From: Brienomyrus brachyistius
Lineage: Eukaryota; Chordata; Actinopteri; Osteoglossiformes; Mormyridae
Direction: 5' to 3'
Length of the DNA: 64,000 nt
Assembly: GCF_023856365.1 (NCBI RefSeq)
Contig: NC_064539.1
Location: 19,099,019 to 19,163,018 of the forward strand
Shown here: one piece after another, positions 49,509-61,999 of the stretch
Layout of the letters: the number at the start of each line of letters is the position of its first letter
How positions within the stretch are numbered: the first letter of the stretch is position 1
Made by a program: the position numbers and the translations under genes
Notes under the pieces: model-generated
The model's input: the letters and a program-made list of their open reading frames with translations, nothing else
Told to the model about the DNA's origin: nothing
Databases searched by the model: none

Positions 49509-49691
49509 CAGACGCTCCTCTACTTTCAAACTTTCAACGTACGACCTTTCAGACATACGAATGAAGAGGACTGTAAGTCCAAATTGCGTTCATTGGGCCC
49601 CCGTTTCCTATGTTGAATAACAACTTACGCACAATTCAAGTTACGAACGGCTGTTCGGAACGTATCTCGTTCGCAAGTAGAGAAGCGTCTG
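49509..49691. mobile_element. Palindromic mariner-type MITE
   Basis: CAGACGCTCCTCTACTTTC on the left and its near-inverse ending AGTAGAGAAGCGTCTG on the right, flanked by TA on both sides. 183 bases, no coding capacity. Confidence 0.8.
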
Positions 49692-49699
49692 TACTATAA

Positions 49700-51200
49700 G
49701 TTACTATTTTACTATTATAGCGCAAGCTGGAAAATGCATGAATTGTGACCACAAATTTACACTCACGCGTAGTAATAAAGTTGCTACATTATAATCATGA
49801 ATCCTTATATCCGAAATAGGCAGGTGACATATGGGGGCAGTGTCTAGTGCATGGGGGCTAAGAATTAAAAATGGTTGCACCACTTAAATAATAGTAAGTA
49901 AATTAGCTAGCCCAGAATGTTTCCTGAGAAGCAGAGATTGTCCATTAAAGGTAACTTTTAATAACCAATTGGACCTGAAGCTACAAAATGTAACCAAAGT
50001 TCTTGAAATAATAATGTGAAGGTGATACAAATTTGATACCCCAAGATTAAGGTGTAACTATACAATTTATTTACTGTGTAACCATGGTGTCCATTCAGAA
50101 AAAAAGACAGTTAATTCAGTATTACCACCATTAGTGAATATGACTTTCAAAATAAGCAGGGAAAAATGTTTTATCAATGGCGTGTCAATGTAATACTGAA
50201 CTACTCACCGAATTTCCCACATAAAACATGAATGTAGTTTAGGATCTGATTGCATTCAATCAGTCAGCATTGAGGTTTGTGCTGGAAAAGGAACCTATTA
50301 AAATGATTAAATAATAGCCAGAGGTATGTTATCATTACTTTGGGAATTACTACCGCTGATGTCTAGTAAAAATTATGCTCAATTAATCAAAGAAATTAAG
50401 GGATACTTGGGCAGTATTTTATATTTATGAGAGGCATAAATTCAAAATGAGTGTTCTACCATAGCTCCTCTATTCATACAAAATACTAACAAGGTTGATA
50501 GCGGAATCCACTGACTTTCTTAAACAGATGTACTGTTTATCAATGTATGTAATTGATTATCATTATATTACACAAAACGGAAAAGGTGCTCAAGCAGCCT
50601 GGTGATCCTGTCCTCCTGATAACTTGTGAGGCATTAGCGCTGGAGCAGAAACTAGGTGACTCCATACAGAAAATTGTGTCTCGCCCTGTTTGTAGGCCTC
50701 GTCCTAAATAAGGGATCTAACTTGCACACTGCAGCATAAATTAAGGAAGTTTTATGTATAAAAAGGTAAAAAAAAAACAAAAAAAAAACAAAGGGACCTT
50801 TTTAAATAAACTTGGATTTTAAAAATAGACTTGGAAATAGCTTTGATATTTGAATATGAAATACAAAGATGCTCAAATAAGAAATACAGGAGGCAATTTC
50901 ACCAAAGTCAACCATCTGGATATTTGTTAATTAAAGAAATAATGTATTACCATTTGAATTTTGTTTTCTAAAATAAATTGAACCTCACCTTAGCAATGCT
51001 TGTGACTTAAGTAAGTATTTACATGGAAAAACTCGTGAGAATTAGCCATCTGGCCATGTACAAAATGTGCAGCTGCTTGGGGAGGTCTCGCAAATGTGTC
51101 TTGCCTTTGTTTTAATGTTTTTTTTTATATCACTGCTTGAGTATCTGTCCAAACCAGCCCCTGTGCTGTGTTATTGCTTTGTTAATATACTCTCTGTGGC
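49700..51200. other. Gene-poor DNA, unassigned
   Basis: I see no gene or clear transposon. Poly-A-type tracts occur at 50769-50792. The stretch 50585-50760 is balanced in composition and repeat-free, and could be a conserved element, but nothing in it is diagnostic. Confidence 0.35.
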
Positions 51201-51228
51201 ACTGGGCGTTGAGCAGTGCTTTTAGGGA

Positions 51229-51252
51229 AGACCCCCCCCCCCCCCCCCCCCA
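51229..51252. repeat. Poly-C tract
   Basis: About 21 consecutive C. Further homopolymer tracts of this size are at 53959-53976 (C) and 58170-58188 (G). Confidence 0.9.
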
Positions 51253-51781
51253 CAGGGCACGGCAGTGTCAACACCTCAGCAACACCCAGCTGGCAGGTCA
51301 GTTATCACAGTCAGCTGAAGACAAGCCACCTGGTTCTCCCTGGGGTTTTAGTACAACATTCCCTCAATAAGGTGACTGATGGTGAGGGCAGGCTCCCTAA
51401 AAGCAGATGCAGACCGATATCAGCTGCTTCACCCACCCCCGAGGTCCTGCACGACAACACCGGTGTCACTACAGGACCTGAGTCAACTGTGGATGTGAAT
51501 CACGCATGCACCAGTGTTTAAAGCTAAATAGAAAAGCAAATAAAATCTAACTAGCACTAACTGAAAATAACTAAAACTGAAAACTAAAAGCAAGCCAGGT
51601 ACAAAAAAAACATATATGTCCATTTCCTGAGGTAATTATTATGATAATTTTTGCTAATGTATAAGATGGGGCTTAATTTTCTATAACTGGTAAGCTTGCA
51701 GGTTCAGCAGATGGTCAAAAGTCCATTGTTATTTGAATAGTTTAACACCTGAGTAGTTTAACACCTGAGTTGTTTACGTCA

Positions 51782-52415
51782 GTTGACTCAGACCCACAGC
51801 GCATACGCGACTGATATCCACGGTTGAGTCAGATCGGCAGCGCATACCCGACTCAGATCCATGGTTGACTCAGACCCACAGCGCATACGTGACTCAGATC
51901 CATGGTTGACTCAGACCCACAGCGCACGTGTAACTCAGATCCATGCTTGACTCAGATCCCACAGCGCAAACGCGACTCAGATCCAAGTTTGACTCAGACC
52001 CACAGCGCATACGCGACTCAGATCCATGGTTGACTCAGACCCACAGCGCATACGCGACTCAGATCCATGGTTTACTCAGACCCGCAGCGCATACGTGACT
52101 CAGATCCATGGTTGACTCAGACCCACAGCGCATACGCGACTCAGATCCATGATTGACTCAGACCCACAGCGCATACGTGACTCAGATCCATGGTTGACTC
52201 AGATCCCACAGTGCATACGCGACTCAGATCCATGGTTGACTCAGACCCACAGCGCATACGCGACTCAGATCCATGGTTGACTCAGACCCACAGCGCATAC
52301 GTGACTCAGATCCATGGTTGACTCAGACCCACAGCGCATACGCAACTCAGATCCATGGTTGACTCAGACCCACAGCGCATACGCGACTCAGATCCATGGT
52401 TTACTCCGATCCCGT
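51782..52415. repeat. 41-bp minisatellite, about 16 units, with TGACTCA in each
   Basis: The unit runs from GCGACTCAGATCCATGG through TTGACTCAGACCC to ACAGCGCATAC, 41 bases. Most units carry a TTGACTCAG, and several also carry GTGACTCAG in place of GCGACTCAG. Units differ by a few substitutions, more so at the left end. Confidence 0.95.
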
Positions 52416-54202
52416 AGTGCATTGCCGACTTACATTGACTGAGATTCTGTACTGACAGCCACAGTGCCCTCTGCTTGCCCAGCGTCGGTGGGTGGAGTTC
52501 CAGGGATGGCTTCACATCTCCCCTCACCCCCCTGAATTCCCTATCTGCACTGTGAATCTATTGGTTCACAGAGAAAGCTGTGCTGTTCCTCCAGCAGTAA
52601 GGGTGGCTCCATTGGGGCTGTGCAGCGAGAGGCAAAGGGCCGAGAGCTCATGTCACAATTTGGCTTCATTGTGAATCTGATAACTATATTCTTTGCAATT
52701 ACTGCTACAATCAGACTATCCAGCTCCAGCACTAATACTAGCCTACAGTGTTTCAATGCTGGTGCTGATTGCTCGTTGCACACTACAATGCTAACATGAG
52801 AACTAGCAGCTTCTCGTTGATTGGTGAATACAAATAAAGGTGGTAGTTCCGTTATAATATATCACATTATATAATGCTATGTGCCTCACTTCAGTTTTTA
52901 CTATGTAGCAGCAATGTTTTTAGACCTCACATTTTACTTAACATTTTCATATGGTGAAATGGCAAAAAAAAAAAAAAAATCATTGAACCATCTGTGGTCT
53001 TCAGATTCTGACATGATATTTGTCTACCTTGGATAAATTCTCATATGACTAGCTCCGCAATGTATGACTCAATCAGTCTAAGATAGAAATATTAATCAGT
53101 GGTAATAAGTAATCATCTGAATAATGCAAATGTGGTGTCATTGCACATAATCAAGAAAATTTGCTTCTCCAAAAACAGCCATCCAAAAATGTTGTATTTA
53201 TGTTACAAAATGTATCGGAAGGAGGATATAGCTCAATTAGGTCAATCGAGGTTAAAACTGTATCCATCTAAATATATACGAGTTTTTTTTTCTTTTGAAA
53301 TGCAAGCAGCATGAATTTCGATTGGCTTGGAAAAGGTGTCACATTGATTTGACTGTTAAAAAGCTGAGCAAGTTTTGCTGTCGTGGCCTTTATCTCTAAA
53401 TCGCATGCTGTGAGCTAATCTTGCACACTATCAAAATCTGTGCTACATTTAGAATCACTGGGACCTCTAACTATTCAAAAAAAAAAGGGCGGAAGTCAGG
53501 AAGTGGCTTGGAAAATGCTTATCCAGTGTATTTCTGCGATCTGTAGGAAGCAGGGGAAACAAAGGACGCCACATGGCAAGAATGTCCCGTTATAATCGCT
53601 AATTGAGGTAAAGTTGTATTGCTCAGTCAAATGTTTCTTAGGGAAATCGGGGTAGCTGGAGGAACACGGCGGCTATGCAAACTCCACACATGCAGATTGA
53701 TGGCACATACTGCATGATGAGGCTGAAGGTAGCAGTGCTGCTGATCCACCATCCTAAATGAATAACTGGAAACGTTTGCTACAGTTTTCTTTGCAGTAAA
53801 TCACTAGCAGTGGGGATGTTTACTACCTTGAAATTCCGGGGTCCCCTGTTGGCCACAGACAGTCACTACATGGCAGTGGGGGGGGGGTGCAATCATTTCA
53901 TATGTTATTATCAGAATAATATAACAATTTCTTCACGGTAAATTTGATCATGTTGATCCCCCCCCCCCCCCCCCCACTAAACTAATTGACTCTTGTATTG
54001 TCGAATGATGCAAGTAAATGTTCAGTTCATACTATACTTTTTCTATATGGTATTTTATCAGGAAATTATGCTAATAGAGCAACAATAATGTCAAATTTAT
54101 TAATCATTTTTCCTAAAGTTTGACATCCATATGGTTTTTAAAATCTTATTCAAAAAGATACTAGAAAAAATAACTAAACATGGATTTGTATATTAAGTAA
54201 TG

Positions 54203-54335
54203 GCATAGTTCCTGCGATGGGTTGGTCCCCCGTCCTGGTTTGTTCCCTGTCTTTTACCCAGAGGCTCTGGATCCCCCCACGACCCTGAACAGGGTCACAG
54301 CGGTTACAGAAAATGGCTGGATGGATGGACTTAGT
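54203..54335. mobile_element. LINE/SINE 3' tail fragment
   Basis: CCTGCGATGGGTTGG, CCCCCACGACCCTGAACAGG and AAAATGGCTGGATGGATGG are stock phrases of a widespread fish retroposon 3' end. Confidence 0.6.
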
Positions 54336-54424
54336 TCCTCTTAAATATTCGTGCGACCTTTATCATATCATGATCATAATAAAAACAGTCATTCTTAGGC
54401 AATGAAGTGTTCCTGTTTCAGCGT

Positions 54425-54610
54425 CAAGAAATGCATCCCCCTAGCTACTTATTCCGGGTCAGGGGGAGCCTGGAATCTGTCCCACGGAGCACAGCACACA
54501 GCAGGGGTACACCCTGGGCTGGATGCCGGCCCACTGCGAGCCACACATACAGTAAACACATGAGTCACCTAACTTCACGCCTTTGGACTGTCAGAAGAAA
54601 GCAGAGACAT
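54425..54610. mobile_element. Second LINE/SINE fragment
   Basis: GGGTCAGGGGGAGCCTGGAA and GGGGTACACCCTGGGCTGGA belong to the same class of retroposon sequence as 54203-54335, in the order that precedes the phrase amplified at 60.6 kb. Confidence 0.5.
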
Positions 54611-54639
54611 TAGAGGGTCCCTGAATTCTTCAGCATCAC

Positions 54640-56600
54640 TGCCTGTAATGGGATCTCACCAAATCTCTCATTAAAATGTTTAAATTAAAATCGCTAAAAG
54701 CTAAAAGCTCTGGTAATGTGTTGATTTCTTTTCCTATCAATTACAAAAATCCTAACACACTCAGATGGCATAACTGAGAACCAAATTAAAAATGCACCTA
54801 TTCACTTATTGCACCTTCCATTTACAGTAAATGCCAATTTGCACACCCTTTACCCACCAATTAGGTGCTTGACTATATTTCTTTGATTATGTCTTAATAT
54901 CCATCGGAGCTTCTTTTGTGTGGTTCCTGACACAAAATCATAAAAGTTCTGAAATGCGTGTAGTGGCATTTTAGATAATCAGTATTATTTTGACCAGGTT
55001 ACTGTGGACGCCATGAACGGCACTTGATTTCATCCTGATTATGACACTACAGTTTAATTTGGTTAGCACTTTCTTTACGGACAGCCTGGAATATTTCAGG
55101 ACAACAGTACAACTGGTCTTTTAAGATGGCGTAGTATTCCTTGGCTGTTGTCCAACAATGCGGGGCAGTCATCAAACCTAATGACTCCCAAGAGATCGAT
55201 TGAAGGTTCCACACGTTGCGCGCTGAAGGCATTATTTTTCTCTTTTGCTCTTTTACTGCATTTTATTTGGACAGAAGTGATCCCTGAACAATAAACTCCT
55301 GCTGTCTGAATTTTTGATGAGGCGATTTGTTAGGCCACATAGATTGATTCAGTTTCGCTTAAATTTTGTGAATCTGTGTTTGTCTTTAGCAACTACCGTG
55401 TTAGCTCTCTGGCTACTACTTTCAGTGAGCTTGGATTTGTGGGTGGTGCTCTTTTGCAGAGGTCTGTGTAGGTTTTAATAGCATTATTCTTATTTCCGAG
55501 ACTCTTTCCTTCATGTATTTAATAATTTCACAGTTTTTGTGACGGATGTATTTGTAATTTCAGCATTGACTCTTTAGCTGCTGTGAAATCTCAAATTGCA
55601 TCGAAAACTATAATTGCTGATTGTCAGGCTTTTGTTATTGCTGATGCAAACGGAAAGCAACACAATATGGCTCGCCATTGTAGCTGCATTTGTAATTTAG
55701 TTGCTTAAAATTTAAAGTCCTTTTTCATCTGGTGTGTCGGCCTTGTATAAATGTGTCTGTATTTGGAATTATGTTAATTTATTTCTGCACTACATATGCA
55801 GGGAAACTGACAAGGGACTTAGCAGTTCCCACATTATTGTTTCACAGATGTCATGCCTTTTCTCAGAAATTTAAGCTATTGAGCAGGGGACCATGGACCC
55901 TGGCACCAGTGGTTACTATTGGGTTTCTCTGTGTTATGTCTCATTATCACAATAGAGGTATGTGCTTACAAGTTCATTCAGGTCACCTGACACCCCCCTG
56001 TAATTTGACCTATGTCACTCTTGCCAAACTGAAAAGGAAAGAATACTCATTTAATACTGATCATCAAGCTCTCATCTGAAGGGCAAATTTAGCACATTAT
56101 AAATTCTGTGGCTAATAAGAAACCAAACATGTACGTCTAGAAATTGTTCTTAATTATACGGAAAATGATTAATAAGTAATTTCTGAAGCAATTTTTCTAG
56201 ATATGCTGAAAATTATGCAATAGTACTAACATTTGCACTCTGGTGACATTTAACTGCTTTAATTTTCCATCGTAAATATTCGCTTTCCTTCTCTCTTTTG
56301 CTGCCTGTGGGCTGTACCACTTCGAAAAATAACTTGGCATGCCAAGGTGACTGACTCATCCTTAATGTAGATACACCTGACTTGTATCAAATATCTTTGG
56401 TGTAAGACCACGGCAACTGTTATGTGTAATGTTAGTTTTCAAGGTAGAGTTTCAATGCTGTTTCACTCCCGATTTAGCCTTACCTGTACGTTATACAATG
56501 TTTGATAATGAGCTGGCATTGTCAAACATCTCGAACCACCACTATATTCAACTAAGGTTTGCAGAAATTATCAGCGATGCAACAAGTTGGGCAACTACAT
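54640..56600. other. Non-coding stretch, possible conserved elements
   Basis: No coding exon or recognisable repeat. Homeodomain-type and TGATTT-rich segments near 54650-54760 and a repeat-free segment at 55790-56060 are candidates for conserved regulatory DNA on texture alone. Confidence 0.3.
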
Positions 56601-56620
56601 TTTTATTTATGTCTTAGGGT

Positions 56621-57055
56621 TCAATGTGTCCTCAGATGTTCAGAATAGCATAGAGTGTGAATGGTTATACCAGCCATTGAAGGTCTCGCCCAGTTACCAT
56701 TTATGGCTCGAAGCAGTGTGCCGCCAAAAGAAGTGAGAGAAGCTACAAGCCTAATTTTAACAAGACCGTGTTCATGTAGGGCTTGAGAAATAACACAGTT
56801 ATGCAAGGAGGGGATCTCTGCAGAGGAACCAAGCTTAGCAGACTCTAGGATACAGGAAGCATAAATGGGAGAGGAAAACATATCAATAGCATTAATAGAG
56901 AGATACATCAGCAACAGGCCAAAGGTGAAGTGAACGAATGGGTTTCGACATGCCACCATCCAGATCTGGGACACTTTAATGCCTTTGCCTGACCAACACC
57001 ATCCACATTTTACAATATGCAATACAAGTTTTTTTAGCGTTTTATAAAATATATT
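56621..57055 (-). pseudogene. Unassigned open frame, possibly remnant of a coding or retroposed sequence
   Basis: On the minus strand about 145 codons are open, from after a TGA near 57056 to TGA at 56621-56623. No ATG opens the frame; the first Met is about 35 codons in (QIWMVACRN). The centre reads GLLLMYLSINAIDMF, then PIYASCILESAKLGSS and LVASLTSFGGTLLRAINGNW. Codons are varied, and there is no simple repeat behind the openness. I do not recognise the protein. It could be a fragment of a transposon or a retrocopy, an exon of an unknown gene, or chance. Confidence 0.2.
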
Positions 57056-57099
57056 TCAAGGCATTCAATACCACCCGCTAATAAGAGACTCGTATATCA

Positions 57100-59550
57100 T
57101 GAATCGGAATGATTCAGTGGAATCCTGCTAGTGTTACCTTCCACCTGTAAAAACACCTGTCAAGTACCTGCATGAACTGTATGTCTTATTTAAAGCAGAA
57201 TATATATATTTTTACTTAGAAAAATTATTTCACTTTCATTTTACCGGTGATTAAATATGCAAGTTGCTCTAAGAAGGACTTCCTGACAAGAATTAGGACA
57301 TCATGGAAATAGCTGTAAAAGTTCTTTCTGTTGACTGTGCAGAATTTAAATTACGCACACAGTACTAGAACAGTATGATTAATAGCATAGATACCAAGGT
57401 ACCAGCAGATACATCATAAATCCTTCTGAAATATTGCCTTCTAGGCTATGACGAAAATATTGTGCAAGAATTTGTATATAGGACGGAAGTAATAAACGTT
57501 ATGTTTTAATTATACAAATATCAAATATATAATAAGTGATACGGAATTATATTATAGAAATTTTTCCTGAAATAGTAATATTATGCTGCGAAGAATGAGA
57601 TGCATTTTTTTTTTTTTTGAACACATTTCCAATGACATTCCTATGCTTGAAAATTATTCCAGCAGCAGCACATAAATTATAGATTACGAGGGCTTTTCAG
57701 GACAGTAAAGAAATCAAAACTTCTGCCTTTCCCAGCTGTATAAGTTAAGGGCATTGTGTTCTGTCGTTTTCAAGGAGAAGAGAGTAATACTTCTCGTTTT
57801 GGAGTAGGTCACTGTTTTTTGTGCACAGCAATAATATTCCATGCTGAGCAGGAAATATTCACAGAACCAAGCCTTGTTCCGTGTGCCCTGAATGAATGGA
57901 GAAAAGGGATAGATGAGCCTTAACTATTTAACCATAAACAAAGTCATTTTTGCCACAGTTGCCATCATCGCACTACTATAGGGCAAATTACTGCTGATAG
58001 TCATGATGCACACAGCTAAGCTGGAACTAAGGTTTGTACATTCATTTTTATTGCTTATTCAGTGCAGGATTGGGCTAAGAGAGAGAATATTCTAGAAATC
58101 ACAGAGCAGGGCATGTCTATCACAGGACATATGCAATTTAGAAACCAATTCACCTAACCTGTAGGTTTTGGGGGGGGGGGGGGGGGGGTTAAGACAAAAC
58201 CCATGCAAGCACAAGCAAAATATCTAAGCACACATGCAATACAGAAAATAAGCTATTGCCCTGGAGGTCACCTAGTGACATCTACGGTTGTTTAATGTCA
58301 TGTAATAAATCACAAAACTATTACATTATTGGTTATAATTTGTTGTCCCATCTAGTTTATCTCAGATTTTAGTCCATTACTTTCTCTGTGATGAAAACCT
58401 GGTTTACAGCAGTTGTATTATTGATTCCATAATGTGGTAGTGAGTGTTTGCTAATTGCATTTTGAAAACACTGAATGTCAGAGGAAGGTAGCTTTAAAAC
58501 ACATGGACTTGCAGACTGGACGTAAGTTTAACCTCTGGGGGAGCTGCTATAGCCACATTAAGCAAAGTACTTTGCCTGGGAAAATAAGCAGGTTCATGGC
58601 TGGTTAAAAATGTTTAAATTGCCATTAATAGACGATTCAGAAAATGTCGGTGAGAGAGAAAACGTTACGGCAAGTTCGACAGAGCTGTCAGGGCAGCCAA
58701 GACATATTGTTGATACCAACAGTTTTGGGAGAGAATACTACAGCGTTTCATCGAATCTATAAGTTCATCTTCTATGCAGGACTGAATTTGCACCTACATT
58801 TTAATATGATATTCCAATAACCGCCTATAGAGAGGCCTGCCTTTCAGCCAGGGATTGGCATGAAGAGTGCACTGCGTAAACAATATCCCATTATTTTGCA
58901 ATAATTGATCATGCACAAATGATTCACCAGTATGTTAATTCATGGTACATAAACAAAAGCTGTAAACCATCGGGCTTGGCTGGTACAGCTGCACATGACT
59001 GATGCAAGATGCATAAAGTACAAAAATAAACTGGATGTAACATTCCATGAAAAACACGACTGTTTGGGTTGGAAAGGTGAACATCTACATTTTGTTTAAC
59101 CTGAAATTATGCAGGTTCATGGTACACGTGGTAAAGTGGATACATATATTCTCCCATTTCTTTTTTAATACAATAGAAAAGTTAGCTGTAAGTTATCATA
59201 ATTAGCTGATGCTGTTGACCTGAGGTGTCACCTTGATGAGCTGTCAGAAATCATTCTTTGGAAGTGTAAAAAACAATATATTCCTTAACAAGAATCCTCT
59301 CATTCTTATGTCATGTGATTTAAAAGAAATCTCAAATTTAGGAAATACTGTACAGCCTTCATATAATGAAATGCAGTGAAAGCAGGCTTTACGAGTCACA
59401 GAACTGGCACATACTGAAGCATAATCGCAGAATCAGGGTGGAAACACAAGCCAAGTTCAGAAACCCACCCAGAACTATAAAAAAAAAAAACAAGTTGGAA
59501 TCACATTCAATGCTGCAAACAGGCAAGAGGTCAGAATCTCATAGATGTCA
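57100..59550. other. Gene-poor DNA
   Basis: No exon recognised. It contains a poly-T tract (57607-57619), the poly-G tract at 58170-58188 and a weak minus-oriented CTCF-like sequence at 58268-58280. Segments 57890-58110 and 58400-58500 are repeat-free and might be conserved. Confidence 0.4.
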
Positions 59551-59564
59551 ACCAAAGTCACACC

Positions 59565-59731
59565 GGGGGGTTCCACAAAGCCGGATTTCTCAGTTAGCTG
59601 GATTAATTTAAGATAGAAGTCCCATGGTCCCATAGGAATGCTGCTTGCTTAAACTCTTATTGGACAATCATGACTTCTAGCTTAAGTTAACCCAGCTAAC
59701 TGAAAAATCCTGCTTTCTGGAACAACCCCCC
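59565..59731. mobile_element. Palindromic MITE
   Basis: GGGGGGTTCCACAAAGCCGG, then TTTCTCAGTTAGCTGG, is answered on the right by CCAGCTAACTGAAAAATCC and TTTCTGGAACAACCCCCC in inverse. About 167 bases, non-coding. No target duplication was recognised. Confidence 0.75.
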
Positions 59732-60611
59732 TCTCCAGGTCTCCACTTCAGCGACAATCAGACTCAATACCTGACAACAGAGTAAAATCCGAGGTCCGAA
59801 TGTACCTTTGCTTTAGTCAGGGCGTGTGCTTCAGGTTTGTCTCGTGTTTTTGTGGAGCAGGGACCGACGTGATTGGACATGGCTTCAGGAGCTATTAACC
59901 GCTCTTATGCAATAAATGCGTAATATAAAGCCCACATGCATCATATAAACCCCACAAATGCCTTGTATTTGTAATTTTCATAAGCTGGGAAAAGAGCAGT
60001 ATCATGTAATCTCAGTAGTCAGATAAAGGGAAATATCAAATGCAAGAAATTATATCCGTAATGCATCTCAGTCGGAATCCTATCAAGATCCTGTACAATG
60101 GCTACGAGATAATTAAGAAAAATGGTTGGGAAATGTAATATAGATTTTACTGGAGTACAGACTATGTTGGTAATTTATTAAAGACATTTCTGGTTTCTAC
60201 CCTAACACAGCAAAATGAAAAATTGGAGAAAAACATTAGAAATATAATTAATTATAATGATAAAAATTTCATACTTCTTGTACCACGTAGCAAGATTTAG
60301 AAGTATTTCCCTAGAAATGTTGCTTTTATTATTACTTTAGTCCAAATCATATACTGTCTGTCTCACAAAATGTATATCTTCACTTTGATATATATCTGCT
60401 AAAAACAGCACACATTTTAACAGATGACTCAATACCTTCCATAGATATACCATGTACATTAACCTTCAGAAGCAAGTCGGGGGGCAGGGAGTGCAGACAA
60501 GGACGGGGGGGCGGGGGCGGGGGTAATATCGGCTAATTCCATCTGCCTGTTTTCAGTTCAATAATCTGAAACGGTGGTATGATGATCCTGTCCCAGGAAC
60601 TACAGGCCACA

Positions 60612-61345
60612 ATGCAGGGGATGCCATGGACAGGATACCAGTCTGTCACAGGGCACATACTCAGACGTACTCAGACATCACGGGGACGCCATGGACAGGA
60701 TACCAGTCTGTCACAGGGCACATACTCAGACGTACTCAGACATCACGGGGACGCCATGGACAGGATACCAGTCTGTCACAGGGCACATACTCAGACGTAC
60801 TCAGACATCACGGGGACGCCATGGACAGGATACCAGTCTGTCACAGGGCACATACTCAGACGTACTCAGACATCACGGGGACGCCATGGACAGGATACCA
60901 GTCTGTCACAGGGCACATACTCAGACGTACTCAGACATCACGGGGACGCCATGGACAGGATACCAGTCTGTCACAGGGCACATACTCAGACGTACTCAGA
61001 CATCACGGGGACGCCATGGACAGGATACCAGTCTGTCACAGGGCACATACTCAGACGTACTCAGACATCACGGGGACGCCATGGACAGGATACCAGTCTG
61101 TCACAGGGCACATACTCAGACGTACTCAGACATACTCAGACATCACGGGGACGCCATGGACAGGATACCAGTCTGTCACAGGGCACATACTCAGACGTAC
61201 TCAGACGTACTCAGACGTCACGGGGACGCCATGGACAGGATACCAGTCTGTCACAGGGCACATACTCAGATGTACTCAGACGTACTCAGACGTCACGGGG
61301 ACGCCATGGACAGGATACCAGTCTGTCAAAGGGCACATACATTTA
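60612..61345. repeat. 65-bp minisatellite, about 11 units
   Basis: The unit includes GGACGCCATGGACAGGATAC and CAGTCTGTCACAGGGCACAT, then ACTCAGACGT twice in part. Most units are identical. The last units gain an extra 10-base TCAGACGTAC, showing a shorter repeat inside the longer one. The core phrase derives from the common fish retroposon tail. The open frames of 220-255 codons here are artefacts. Confidence 0.97.
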
Positions 61346-61664
61346 AGGTATGAATGACACTGAACAGAAAGTAACCTTAAATTTCCAGAAATTACAGCAA
61401 AAGAAATGATACAGTTTTTAATTGACTTATCCTGCCTCATTTCAGTTGTTTGATTAGGTTGGGTCACTGAAATAAAATATTATATAACATCAGGGTTCTG
61501 TAGAGGAAACAATGAATCATAGATGGAGTTTACAACATCAGTGCATCAAGTGGCTTATACAGTTATATAATATAACATTATTCAATAGCCTTTACAGATA
61601 TACACAGTTTCACATGAAGTGTGTTTCCAGCATCAAAGAGTGTCTATGTAATGATAATGCAGGT

Positions 61665-61990
61665 TCAGTCTGTCACGTCCGTCGCGGTGCGGAGCGGGGA
61701 AGCAGGCACAGGGAACAGGACCAGGGTGAATAAAAGGGTTTAATAGATGAATGAAGCACGAAGGATATACAGACTCTCGCAACATCAATGACCGGACTCG
61801 GAAAACAGACTTTAACGCAGACTTAATACAGGACATGGCATCAGACTAATGGAAAACAGCTGGTACAATCGGGGAAGCACACGAGGTCAATCAGGGGGGT
61901 GTGGCACATACACGAGGGCTGGACGGTCGGGACAGGACACAGTCAATTGTCCTTCTTTCATGAGGAAGCGCAGGGAGCAAAACACAGACT
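61665..61990. mobile_element. Dispersed repeat fragment, class uncertain
   Basis: The GC-richer stretch starting TCACGTCCGTCGCGGTGC and containing GGGAACAGGACCAGGGTG, AATAAAAGGGTTTAATAG and GGAAGCACACGAGGTC resembles a dispersed repeat I have seen in fish sequence. Termini are not defined and no coding capacity is evident. Confidence 0.35.
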
Positions 61991-61999
61991 GGTAGGATG

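Noticed and set aside
51782..52415. CRISPR-like regular repeat array
   Set aside because: Units are contiguous with no unique spacers; this is a eukaryotic minisatellite. The same holds for the arrays at 13.5, 14.7 and 60.6 kb.
60579..61357. Three overlapping frames of 220-255 codons, the longest in the window
   Set aside because: They are a product of the stop-free 65-bp tandem unit, with no codon bias and no conserved motif.
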